From positions 1-61,596 of the IMG/VR virus record IMGVR_UViG_3300044858_001325: 61,596 nucleotides of DNA; one strand, written 5' to 3'. How positions within the stretch are numbered: the stretch's first letter is position 1; the number at the start of each line of letters is the position of its first letter. The translations under genes and the position numbers were made by a program. Source of the stretch: a virus. Positions 1 through 6,829 of this stretch are shown piece after piece. The notes beneath the pieces were generated by a model. The model ran no database searches. It saw only the letters and a list, made by a program, of their open reading frames with translations, and was not told the origin of the DNA.

Positions 1-468
1 GTGATGCGGCTGATGGCCTGGGCCAGCGACCCCAAAAAGGGCATCGTTGGCGGCGTGCCTCGCACCCGCAAGACCAACAAGGTCTACATCGCCCAGCTCG
101 ATCAGGACGATGAAGGCGTCACCATGAATGGCATGGGGCTGGTACGCGCCAAGCGCATCGCCACGGCCTTCATGATGGTGCGCAGGGAAGTCTTTGAGCG
201 GCTGGTCAATGAGAACCCCCAGTGGGACTACTACGACCACAGCAGCGACCGGCAGCTCAATGCCGTGTTTGACTTCCTTGTGACCGAGGAGGGCTACATG
301 GGCGAAGACTACCTGTTCTGCGACCGGGCCCGAGCCATTGGCTACGAGGTCTGGATTGACCCAACCATCAAGCTGGGTCACATGGGGGTGCAGGAGTACG
401 AAGGCGACTTTGGCCGCGATGTGCTGTACCCAATGGTCAACCCAATCAAGGGCGAAAAGGTGGCGTAG
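1..468 (+). CDS. Glycosyltransferase-like protein, 5'-truncated
   Basis: The frame is open from the first base, so the N-terminal part probably lies outside the window. What remains resembles the C-terminal half of a GT-A-type glycosyltransferase. The order of motifs (CGG/VGG-type segment, a TAFMMVRREVFERL-like strand-helix, then GEDYLFCDRARAIGY and a KLGHMG-like ending) matches the complete paralogue at 48559-49422, which has ATGFLLLRRSVFEKL, SEDYWFSTSWRKIGG and RLGHIG. The likely role is sugar transfer, for example onto the virion or host envelope; the substrate cannot be told. It ends with a stop directly followed by the next gene. The family call is moderately secure and the exact role is unknown. 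Confidence 0.55.
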   Translation: MMRLMAWASDPKKGIVGGVPRTRKTNKVYIAQLDQDDEGVTMNGMGLVRAKRIATAFMMVRREVFERLVNENPQWDYYDHSSDRQLNAVFDFLVTEEGYMGEDYLFCDRARAIGYEVWIDPTIKLGHMGVQEYEGDFGRDVLYPMVNPIKGEKVA

Positions 469-729
469 ATGGCAAAGACACCAGCTTGGCAGCGCAGCGA
501 GGGGAAGAATCCCAAGGGCGGCTTAAATGCCAAGGGGCGCGCCTCTGCCAAAGCCCAGGGCATGAATCTTAAGCCCCCAGCTCCCAAACCCAAGACAGAC
601 AAGGACGCTGCTCGACGCAGTTCGTTCTGCGCCCGCATGTCTGGGATGAAGGAAAAGCTCACCTCTGAGAAGACCAAAAAAGACCCAAATTCAAGGATCA
701 ACAAGTCCTTGAGAGCATGGAATTGTTGA
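469..729 (+). CDS. Small basic phage protein (DUF6321-like)
   Basis: This 86-residue Lys/Ala-rich protein starts one base after the preceding stop. Its N-terminal half reads AWQRSEGKNPKGGLNAKGR and then a conserved ASAKAQG...NLKPP stretch, which I recognise as the DUF6321-type phage family. The C-terminus is highly charged and contains two cysteines. Function is unknown. Its place next to head and structural genes suggests a virion-associated or DNA-binding role, which is inference. Confidence 0.75.
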   Translation: MAKTPAWQRSEGKNPKGGLNAKGRASAKAQGMNLKPPAPKPKTDKDAARRSSFCARMSGMKEKLTSEKTKKDPNSRINKSLRAWNC

Positions 730-730
730 C

Positions 731-973
731 ATGGAATTGATGATATGGAACGTCATCCTGTCATTCATCTCCGCCCTAGTGTTGTGGTTGATGAAGACGA
801 TGTGGGACGAGGTACACAGAATCCAGATCCTGTTGAATCGCACGCGCGAGGAGATTGCGCGTGACAACATCACGAAGGACGAGATTGACAAGATCTCGCA
901 CCATCTTGATCAACGGTTCAACAAGCTGGAGCAGAAGATCGACAACTTGATGCAAAGGAACAGTCATGCGTAA
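731..973 (+). CDS. Small membrane protein with coiled coil
   Basis: An 80-residue protein. A hydrophobic segment (about residues 4-22) is followed by a charged amphipathic helix with heptad-like spacing up to the C-terminus (LDQRFNKLEQKIDNLMQ). This looks like a one-pass inner-membrane protein with a cytoplasmic coiled coil, comparable to small spanin-, holin- or exclusion-associated phage proteins. No catalytic motif is visible. Its end overlaps the next small gene by 8 bases, which supports both as real genes in one transcript. Confidence 0.6.
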   Translation: MELMIWNVILSFISALVLWLMKTMWDEVHRIQILLNRTREEIARDNITKDEIDKISHHLDQRFNKLEQKIDNLMQRNSHA

Positions 974-1142
974 TGCAATGTCACCAGCGGCCCCGATGCC
1001 ACCCCGTCCGGCCAAGATGGTCAAGGATGCCAAGTCCGCGCAAGAGCAATCTCGCACGATGATGTTCAAGAGCGGTGGATCTGCATCCAAACGCGCCGAT
1101 GGGTGCGCGGTGCGCGGCAAGACCAGGGGCAAGATGCTGTGA
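966..1142 (+). CDS. Small basic protein sharing an AVRGKT motif with the next gene
   Basis: A 58-residue ORF. It is Met- and Lys-rich and ends in DGCAVRGKTRGKML. The same motif (DGVAVRGKTKG) is found near the C-terminus of the neighbouring 143-residue protein, so the two share a module. It begins inside the end of the upstream gene, typical of translational coupling. No function is known; basic composition suggests binding to nucleic acid or virion. Confidence 0.6.
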   Translation: MRNAMSPAAPMPPRPAKMVKDAKSAQEQSRTMMFKSGGSASKRADGCAVRGKTRGKML

Positions 1143-1201
1143 GAACGCGGCTGGGCAACTGGGCGACCGGCGGCAAGCCCGTTGAGCAAGGAGGATATGC
1201 C

Positions 1202-1633
1202 ATGCCTGCGAAAACGGCAAAGCAGAAGAAATTCATGGATGCAGCGGCTCACAGCCCTGCGTTTGCGAAGAAGGTCGGCGTCCCTTCCAAAGTCGCCAAA
1301 GAGTTCAGTGAGTCCAGCAAGGGTATGAAATTTTCAAAAGGTGGTGAAATGAAAGAGTCCAAAAAAATGACTGGTAAGGAAGTGGCCTTCATGAAGAAGA
1401 AGGGCGCTCCCAAGTCCATGATCAAGCACGAGATGGCCGAAGTGGGCATGGAGGCCGGTGGCCGCGCCAAGGGCAAGATGATGCCCACGGCCAACCAGAT
1501 GGGCAGCCTTGGCATGAAGCATGGCGGTCTGGCCCAGGGCCACAAAGCGGCTGACGGCGTGGCTGTGCGCGGCAAGACCAAAGGCACCCAGGTCAAGATG
1601 GCCAAGGGCGGCATGGCCAAGAAGTATTGCTGA
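1202..1633 (+). CDS. Lys/Gly-rich phage protein
   Basis: The start at 1202 (MPAKTAKQKKF) is set by a strong AAGGAGG eight bases upstream; a longer upstream frame lacks such a site. The 143-residue product has an N-terminal module (KFMDAAAHSPAFAKKVGVP) seen in small proteins of many GC-rich phages. A linker with several KGG/HGG/AGG turns follows, and it ends with the AVRGKT motif and a terminal Cys. The composition suggests a small virion or DNA-associated protein; the function is unknown. Confidence 0.75.
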   Translation: MPAKTAKQKKFMDAAAHSPAFAKKVGVPSKVAKEFSESSKGMKFSKGGEMKESKKMTGKEVAFMKKKGAPKSMIKHEMAEVGMEAGGRAKGKMMPTANQMGSLGMKHGGLAQGHKAADGVAVRGKTKGTQVKMAKGGMAKKYC

Positions 1634-1636
1634 GCC

Positions 1637-1885
1637 ATGAGAGCCAGTCGCGGTATGGGGGTCATGAACCCCGGCAAAATGCCAAAGAAGGGGCGCCGCA
1701 AGGATGACCCCGACAGCTTTGACATGTACGCCGAGGGCGGCAAAGTCGGCCTTTACGACAACATCAATGCCAAGCGCAAGCGCATCGCAGCCGGATCTGG
1801 CGAGAAGATGCGCAAGCCTGGGAGCAAAGGTGCCCCGACCAAGCAGGCTTTCGTTGAATCGGCCAAGACGGCCAAGAAACGGTAA
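1637..1885 (+). CDS. Small basic phage protein
   Basis: An 82-residue Lys/Arg-rich protein starting three bases after the previous stop. It contains MNPGKMPKKGRRKDDPDSFD and a C-terminal segment AKRKRIAAGSGEKMRKPGS that recurs in structural-gene clusters of related phages. There is no membrane segment or catalytic motif. Its last codons overlap the first copy of the dispersed GTAAC palindrome. Function unknown. Confidence 0.7.
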   Translation: MRASRGMGVMNPGKMPKKGRRKDDPDSFDMYAEGGKVGLYDNINAKRKRIAAGSGEKMRKPGSKGAPTKQAFVESAKTAKKR

Positions 1886-1894
1886 CGGTGTTAC
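1882..1894. repeat. Dispersed palindrome copy 1 (13-bp form, gene end)
   Basis: GTAAC-GGT-GTTAC: perfect 5-bp arms and a 3-base spacer, overlapping the stop of the upstream gene and extending into the 103-bp gap. Confidence 0.8.
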
Positions 1895-1988
1895 GGTGTG
1901 GCCAATCATCTGCGCAAGGAGCGGCGAAGGCAAAACCCTCCGCATCAGCCTCCTGCGCCGCCGCCCGTAAACCCACCGGAGAAGCCCA

Positions 1989-2903
1989 ATGACAACGACC
2001 GGAACGACATCCTTCAACCTAGACCTCGCCAACCTCATGGAGGAGGCGTTTGAGCGCGCGGGTGGGGAGATTCGGTCTGGCTACGATGTGCGCACGGCTC
2101 GCCGCAGCCTCAACCTGCTGACCATTGAGTGGGCCAACCGGGGCATCAACCTCTGGACGATTGAGCAGGGCCAGATCCCCATGAATCAGGGGCAGATTGC
2201 CTACCCTTACCCGGCGGATACGATTGATCTTCTGGATCAGGTGGTGCGCACCCAGACTGGCATTGACCAGACGGACATCAACATCAGCCGGATCTCGGTG
2301 TCTACCTATGCCACCATCCCCAACAAAAACGCCCAGGGCAGGCCGATTCAGGTCTGGATCAACCGCCAGTCCGGCACGGTGTCGGCGAGCGGCCTGACGC
2401 TTTCTGGTGGCCTTCTTGCGGGGGTAACCACTGTTACCCTCAGTGCGGCACCTGAAAAGTTCCCGGAGATTGGTTTCATCAACGTCGGCTCGGAAACGAT
2501 CCAGTACACCGGCATCAGCGGCAATACCTTGACTGGGTGCTATCGTGGCCAAAATGGCACCACGGACGCCCTCCATGCTGGCGGCACACCGGTGTACCTG
2601 AACAATCTGCCGTGCGTGAACGTCTGGCCATCGCCCAATCAGGACAACTTCTACACCTTCGTGTACTGGCGCCTGAAGCGGATTGACGACGCTGGCAATG
2701 GCCGCGCCGAGCAGGACATCCCCTTCCGTATGCTGCCATGTCTGGTGGCCGGGCTGGCCTACTACATTTCCATGAAAATCCCAGAGGGCGCGAACCGCGT
2801 GGATCGCCTGAAGCTCGATTACGAGGAGCAGTGGCTGCTGGCTTCTGCTGAAGACCGGGAGAAGGCCGCTTTGCGGCTTGCCCCACGGCAAATGTTCTTC
2901 TGA
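1989..2903 (+). CDS. Structural protein, putative head-tail completion or tail protein
   Basis: A 304-residue protein. Its N-terminal helix pair (about residues 12-60: MEEAFERAGGEIRSGYD, then RTARRSLNLL and EWANRGINLW) is a recurrent motif in structural proteins of short-tailed phages. The rest is beta-rich with Gly/Thr loops (a barrel-like SGNTLTGCYRGQNGT segment around residues 177-191). It sits five small genes before the adaptor gene. I infer a connector or tail-tube component; the exact assignment is unsure. It carries one palindrome copy, read as VTTVT. Confidence 0.6.
   Translation: MTTTGTTSFNLDLANLMEEAFERAGGEIRSGYDVRTARRSLNLLTIEWANRGINLWTIEQGQIPMNQGQIAYPYPADTIDLLDQVVRTQTGIDQTDINISRISVSTYATIPNKNAQGRPIQVWINRQSGTVSASGLTLSGGLLAGVTTVTLSAAPEKFPEIGFINVGSETIQYTGISGNTLTGCYRGQNGTTDALHAGGTPVYLNNLPCVNVWPSPNQDNFYTFVYWRLKRIDDAGNGRAEQDIPFRMLPCLVAGLAYYISMKIPEGANRVDRLKLDYEEQWLLASAEDREKAALRLAPRQMFF
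2424..2437. repeat. Dispersed palindrome copy 2 (14-bp form, in gene)
   Basis: GTAAC-CACT-GTTAC, flanked by GGG on the left and CC on the right, so the pairing extends by two or more bases. Read as V-T-T-V-T in the structural gene 1989-2903. Confidence 0.8.
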
Positions 2904-2911
2904 GGTGACAC

Positions 2912-3346
2912 ATGCCGAACAGGTTTGCCTCGGGAAAATATGCAATCGCGGAGTGCGACAGATGCTCTTTCCGGTATCCGCTCAAGGTGCTGCGCTCGCT
3001 GGTCATCAAGACCAAGAATGTCAACCTGTTGGTTTGCCCGACGTGCTGGGAGCCGGATCAACCGCAGCTCCAGCTCGGCATGTACCCGGTGGACGATCCC
3101 CAGGCTCTGCGCAACCCGCGACCGGACACCAGCTATCTGACCTCCGGCCTGAATGGAATTCAGACCGAAAACCTGACCGCCCAGACAACGAGCCAGCTCG
3201 CGTTTGGGACGCCAGAAGGCGGCAGCAGAATCATCCAATGGGGATGGAACCCCGTCGGTTTGAACAACCCCCTCAAACTGAGCGGATTGCAGGATAATTT
3301 GCAGGCAAGTGGGCAAGTTGGTTCCGTGTCCGTTTCGACTACTTAG
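2912..3346 (+). CDS. Zinc-ribbon structural protein with repeat-type C-terminal tag
   Basis: A 144-residue protein. The N-terminal half has two Cys pairs (CDRC near residue 16 and CPTC near residue 42) that would form a zinc ribbon. The last 13 residues, ASGQVGSVSVSTT, match the end of the 253-residue protein at 13701-14462 (ASGYVGSVTVSTT) and the 22-residue repeat unit of the protein at 5190-6818. This shared tag suggests the three products meet in the same virion structure. Homologues sit among tail genes of similar phages; their role is unknown. Confidence 0.65.
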   Translation: MPNRFASGKYAIAECDRCSFRYPLKVLRSLVIKTKNVNLLVCPTCWEPDQPQLQLGMYPVDDPQALRNPRPDTSYLTSGLNGIQTENLTAQTTSQLAFGTPEGGSRIIQWGWNPVGLNNPLKLSGLQDNLQASGQVGSVSVSTT

Positions 3347-3354
3347 GAGAAGCC

Positions 3355-3564
3355 ATGAACAAGTATCTGTCCGGCGGCGATGTGAAAAAGGTTAAGACCA
3401 TTGCCAAAGCCGAAGTCAAAGGCCACGAAGCCAAAATGCACGGCAAGGGCTATGCAAAAGGCGGCGTGACAAACATGCAGCGCAAAGAGCTGGGGCGCGG
3501 CTTGGCCAAGGTGGCCAACCAGAAGAAGTCCAGCTTTACCTATCGCAAGATGGGAGGCAAGTGA
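3355..3564 (+). CDS. Small Lys-rich phage protein
   Basis: 69 residues, preceded by AGGAG. It is Lys-rich and contains a YAKGGVTNMQRKELGRGLAK segment of the same Gly-Gly-turn style as the products at 1202-1633 and 1637-1885. The stop overlaps the next start. It is probably another member of this phage's set of small basic virion-cluster proteins. Function unknown. Confidence 0.7.
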   Translation: MNKYLSGGDVKKVKTIAKAEVKGHEAKMHGKGYAKGGVTNMQRKELGRGLAKVANQKKSSFTYRKMGGK

Positions 3565-3764
3565 TGAGCAAAGCCAACGACAAGTTTGATTTCTTCCCTG
3601 CAAACACCAAGGATCCAATCAACAAGTACAAGCAGCCCAAGCCCTACAAGGATAACCTGGGTGAGAACGGCTATCCCAACGGCGTGGCCAACACCCAGAC
3701 GATGCGCACGCGCGGCACGAAGCACACCACTCGCGGCAACAGCAACAGCTTGAAGATGGGCTGA
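3564..3764 (+). CDS. Small hydrophilic phage protein
   Basis: 66 residues from the ATG at 3564 (a GTG at 3561 would add one residue). It overlaps the preceding stop as GTGATG. The protein is hydrophilic, rich in Asn, Lys and Thr, with no membrane segment or known motif. Position between two structural-cluster genes is the only clue. Function unknown. Confidence 0.65.
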   Translation: MSKANDKFDFFPANTKDPINKYKQPKPYKDNLGENGYPNGVANTQTMRTRGTKHTTRGNSNSLKMG

Positions 3765-3765
3765 G

Positions 3766-4452
3766 ATGAACTACGACGAGCTGTTTGAAACGATCAAGGG
3801 ATACGTCGAGAACGACTTCCCTGGGACGACGTGGACGGATCCTGCTGGGACTGGGACGGTGACGTTCACCCAGAAGGAGCAGATCGACACGTTCATCAAA
3901 CAGGCCGAGCAGCGCATCTACAACACGGTGCAGCTTCCGGCGTTGCGAAAAAACGTGACGGGCAACTGCACCATCAACAACAAGTATCTGGCCATGCCAA
4001 GCGACTGGTTGTCGATGTTCTCTCTTGCCATCATCCGAGCTGACGGCACGCAGGAATATCTGCTGAACAAGGACGTTGAGTTCATCCGTTCTGCGTTCCC
4101 GGATCCTACGGACATAGGGGAGCCCAGCCACTACGCCATTTTTGACAACAACACGATGATCTTGGGCCCGACGCCAGATGCCTCCTACAACATGGAGATG
4201 CACTACTACGGGTATCCCACCAGCATCGTGGACGCGCCCAGCGGGACGACATGGCTGGGTGATCGTTTTGACAGCGCGTTGCTGTACGGCAGCCTGATGG
4301 AGGCATACACCTTTATGAAGGGTGAGACTGATGTCATTCAGATCTACAAGGCGCGGTATGACGAGGCGTTGGCGTTGTTGAAGGCGCTTGGCGACGGCAA
4401 AGATCGTCAAGATACTTATCGTACTGGCCAAGTGAGGTACCCCGTAACATGA
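3766..4452 (+). CDS. Head-tail adaptor protein (SU10-adaptor-like)
   Basis: A 228-residue protein. N-terminal motif MNYDELFETIKGYVEN and then a helix FIKQAEQRIYNTVQLPALRK are typical of the adaptor family that attaches under the portal ring in SU10/phiEco32-like phages. A beta-rich centre (YLAMPSDWLSMFSL) and a C-terminal helical region (FDSALLYGSLMEAYTFMK, ending in YKARYDEALALLKALG) follow. It would connect portal and tail. Family call by motif pattern; good but not certain. Confidence 0.7.
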   Translation: MNYDELFETIKGYVENDFPGTTWTDPAGTGTVTFTQKEQIDTFIKQAEQRIYNTVQLPALRKNVTGNCTINNKYLAMPSDWLSMFSLAIIRADGTQEYLLNKDVEFIRSAFPDPTDIGEPSHYAIFDNNTMILGPTPDASYNMEMHYYGYPTSIVDAPSGTTWLGDRFDSALLYGSLMEAYTFMKGETDVIQIYKARYDEALALLKALGDGKDRQDTYRTGQVRYPVT

Positions 4453-4736
4453 TGATCGAATCGATGCTCCCTGTAGTCAATAGCGTTGAAGTCAGAACCA
4501 CGAGTCACCGGGGCTTTACGCCCGAGGAGGTGGCAAACCGTTGCGTGGAGAAAATCATCTCCATTGGCGACCAGTCGCATCCAGCGATTCGTGATCAGGC
4601 GCACGCCTTCAAAGAGTACATCCACGCTGTAGTCACCTTCTACATCAAGGATGCAATCCGCAACGATAGGCACACTATCGCAACCCGTCTTCGGGATGCC
4701 GGGCATCCTGAACTTGCAATCATTCTGGAGGAATAA
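4449..4736 (+). CDS. Conserved small phage protein
   Basis: 95 residues, mostly helical by composition, starting within the stop of the adaptor gene (ATGA). Motifs HRGFTPEEVANRCVEKI and HPAIRDQAHAFK are seen in proteins next to adaptors in related phages. No catalytic residues are recognisable. The tight coupling suggests a structural or assembly partner of the adaptor. Confidence 0.65.
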   Translation: MMIESMLPVVNSVEVRTTSHRGFTPEEVANRCVEKIISIGDQSHPAIRDQAHAFKEYIHAVVTFYIKDAIRNDRHTIATRLRDAGHPELAIILEE

Positions 4737-4739
4737 ATC

Positions 4740-5177
4740 ATGGCATTCACTGGTAACTTCATGTGTACCAGCTTCAAAGTGGAGCTGATGCGCGCTATTC
4801 ACAACTTTACGGCCAGCACTGGCAACACGTTCAAGCTGGCGATGTACACCAACAGTGCTTCGTTCACTGCTGCGACCACGGCCTACACCACGACCAATGA
4901 GGTGACGGCCAGCGGTTCGTATTCGGCTGGCGGGGGCACGTTGACCAACGTCACGCCCACCAGCTCGGGAACAACGGCCTTCACCGACTTTGCCGATCTG
5001 TCGTTCACCACCGCCACCATCACGGCACGCGGCGCGCTGATTTACAACGACACGGCCACTGGTGATCCTACGGTTGTGGTGCTGGACTTTGGTTCGGACA
5101 AGACTTCGACCAGCGGAACTTTCCAGATCATCTTCCCCGCAGCCGACGCCTCAAATGCAATCATCCGCATTGCTTGA
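4740..5177 (+). CDS. Beta-rich structural protein
   Basis: 145 residues, rich in Thr, Ser and Ala and almost certainly all-beta. It starts MAFTGNFMCTSFKVELM; a Thr-rich centre and an IIFPAADASNAIIRIA end follow. Homologues of this kind lie next to tail fibres and are usually annotated as tail or capsid decoration. Its placement immediately before the repeat protein and the tail fibre supports a virion-surface role. No enzyme motif is seen. Confidence 0.6.
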   Translation: MAFTGNFMCTSFKVELMRAIHNFTASTGNTFKLAMYTNSASFTAATTAYTTTNEVTASGSYSAGGGTLTNVTPTSSGTTAFTDFADLSFTTATITARGALIYNDTATGDPTVVVLDFGSDKTSTSGTFQIIFPAADASNAIIRIA

Positions 5178-5189
5178 TAGGGCGCAGAC

Positions 5190-6818
5190 GTGGCAGATGT
5201 CACCGTACCGCTTGGAGGCTGGGGTGCCCTAAGCTGGGGTGAGGCAGCCTGGGGACAAGGCTCAGTCAGCCTGACCGGAACTGGTCAGGTTGGCTCAGTC
5301 ACGACCACCGCTGGCGCAGATGTCAGCGTTACGGGCGTTTCCGCCACTGGTGCGGTTGGATCTGTCTCCATCACTGGGGGCGCAAATGTCACGGTAACGG
5401 GCCTGTCGGCGACTGGGGCGGTTGGCTCTGTAACCGTCGCCGCCGACGCCAATGTGTCCGTCACTGGAGTGGCGGGCACTGGGCAGGTTGGAACGGTTCA
5501 GGCCCAGGCCGGGGCTGACGTAAACGTCACCGGCCTCTCGGCCACGGGCTCTGTTGGTTCCGTCACCATCACGGCGGATGCCAACGTCAGCGTAACAGGT
5601 GTTACCGGCACCGGGGCCGTGGGCTCCGTGTCTGTGACTGCTGATGCAAACGTCACCGCAACCGGGCTATCTGCAACCGGCCAAGTTGGCTCTGTCACGG
5701 TGGCGGCGGGCGCCAATGTGTCGGTCACCGGCCTGTCTGCTACAGGCCAAGTTGGCACCGTAGGGGTGCAGGCTGGCGCCACTGTCAATGTCACCGGTCT
5801 GTCGGCCACGGGCGCCGTTGGATCTGTCACGGTATCTGCCAATGCAAATGTGACGGCTACTGGGGTGACAGGAGCGGGCCAAGTTGGGACTGTCGAGGCT
5901 CAGGCCGGGGCGGATGTCAACGTCAGCGGTCTGTCAGCCACCGGGCAAGTTGGATCCGTCACCATCGTTGCAGACGCCAACGTCACTGTGACGGGGCTGG
6001 CTGCAACCGGCAGTGTTGGGTCAGCCACCGTGTCGGCGGACGCCAATGTCACCGTCACGGGCCTGCAAGCCACCGGATCAGTGGGCACGGTCGAAGCCCA
6101 GGCGGGCGCGGATGTGACCGTAACAGGTGTTACCGCTACCGGCCAAGTGGGGTCGGTAACCACGACGGGTGACGCAAATGTGACCGTAACCGGCCTGTCG
6201 GCCACCGGCAGCGTCGGATCCGTCGAAGCCCAGGTCGGGGCTGACGTAAACGTGTCCGGCCTGTCTGCCACGGGTTTTGTTGGCTCGGTCACTGTGGCTG
6301 CCAATGCAGACGTGTACGCCACCGGGGTGTCGGCTACTGGTCAGGTCGGGCAAGTTCAATCTGGCAGCATAGTTGTAGTTGACCTTGTTGGCGTCAGTGC
6401 CACGGGCGCAGTTGGGTCAGTAACAGCGCAGGCGGGCGTTGAGGTGTCGCTGGTCGGCCTGCAATGCGACGGACAAGTCGGCTCTGTTGAAGCCCAGGCT
6501 GGCGCAAATGTCAATCTCACGGGCGCTCAGGGAGATGGGCAAGTTGGCTCTGTCACGGTTAACGAAGGCGTCGGCGTGTATGTCACCGGCGTAGCGGCCA
6601 TTGGGGTTGTTGGCACCGTTGAGATTACTGGCGACGGCGTTGTTTACGTTACGGGTGTTTCCGCTATCGGCATCGTCGGCAATGTTTTAATATGGGGTCT
6701 AATAGACGAGAATCAGACCCCGAATTGGGCGGCCATCAATGATGGCCAAACGGACGGCTGGACGCCTGTGGATGACGCCCAAACACCCGACTGGGAAGAA
6801 ATTGCACAAGCAGCATAG
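5190..6818 (+). CDS. 22-residue tandem-repeat virion protein
   Basis: A 542-residue protein starting with GTG. After a Trp/Gly-rich head (GGWGALSWGEAAWGQG) comes a run of 22-residue repeats with consensus ATGxVGSVTVxAxANVxVTGLS: 21 complete units (residues 30-491) and one partial, without any insertion or deletion. Each unit predicts two beta strands with glycine turns, so a beta-solenoid or fibrous shaft is likely. The end carries three short QTPxW-type repeats. It lies directly upstream of the S74 tail fibre and probably forms a tail spike or fibre part. Two units contain the dispersed palindrome. Confidence 0.75.
   Translation: MADVTVPLGGWGALSWGEAAWGQGSVSLTGTGQVGSVTTTAGADVSVTGVSATGAVGSVSITGGANVTVTGLSATGAVGSVTVAADANVSVTGVAGTGQVGTVQAQAGADVNVTGLSATGSVGSVTITADANVSVTGVTGTGAVGSVSVTADANVTATGLSATGQVGSVTVAAGANVSVTGLSATGQVGTVGVQAGATVNVTGLSATGAVGSVTVSANANVTATGVTGAGQVGTVEAQAGADVNVSGLSATGQVGSVTIVADANVTVTGLAATGSVGSATVSADANVTVTGLQATGSVGTVEAQAGADVTVTGVTATGQVGSVTTTGDANVTVTGLSATGSVGSVEAQVGADVNVSGLSATGFVGSVTVAANADVYATGVSATGQVGQVQSGSIVVVDLVGVSATGAVGSVTAQAGVEVSLVGLQCDGQVGSVEAQAGANVNLTGAQGDGQVGSVTVNEGVGVYVTGVAAIGVVGTVEITGDGVVYVTGVSAIGIVGNVLIWGLIDENQTPNWAAINDGQTDGWTPVDDAQTPDWEEIAQAA
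5592..5605. repeat. Dispersed palindrome copy 3 (14-bp form, in gene)
   Basis: GTAACA-GG-TGTTAC with perfect 6-bp arms, read as V-T-G-V-T within the tandem-repeat gene. Confidence 0.8.
6120..6133. repeat. Dispersed palindrome copy 4 (14-bp form, in gene)
   Basis: Identical to copy 3 and exactly eight 66-bp units (528 bp) downstream of it. Most other repeat units have degenerate, non-palindromic sequence at this position. Confidence 0.8.
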
Positions 6819-6829
6819 AGGACTGAAAA

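Larger units (their letters stand above)
5277..6698 (+). repeat. 66-bp tandem repeat array (21.5 units)
   Basis: The DNA basis of the 22-residue protein repeat: 21 in-register 66-bp units from 5277 to 6662, then about half a unit. Units differ mainly at third codon positions. Two subtypes are mixed (with an AAxAN or an AQAGA centre), which hints at growth by duplication of unit pairs. Confidence 0.85.

Noticed and set aside
2019-2945. A 308-residue leftward frame opposite the structural gene
   Set aside because: Composition is Arg/His/Gly-rich and typical of an antisense shadow in GC-rich DNA; the + strand frame has recognisable motifs.
5285-6322. Long leftward frames rich in Thr, Pro and Val opposite the repeat gene
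   Set aside because: They are a by-product of the repetitive codons on the + strand, have no ribosome-binding sites and encode only simple repeats.
5277-6698. Regularly spaced repeats that could suggest a CRISPR array
   Set aside because: The 66-bp units are contiguous, in frame and encode a 22-residue protein repeat; there are no unique spacers.
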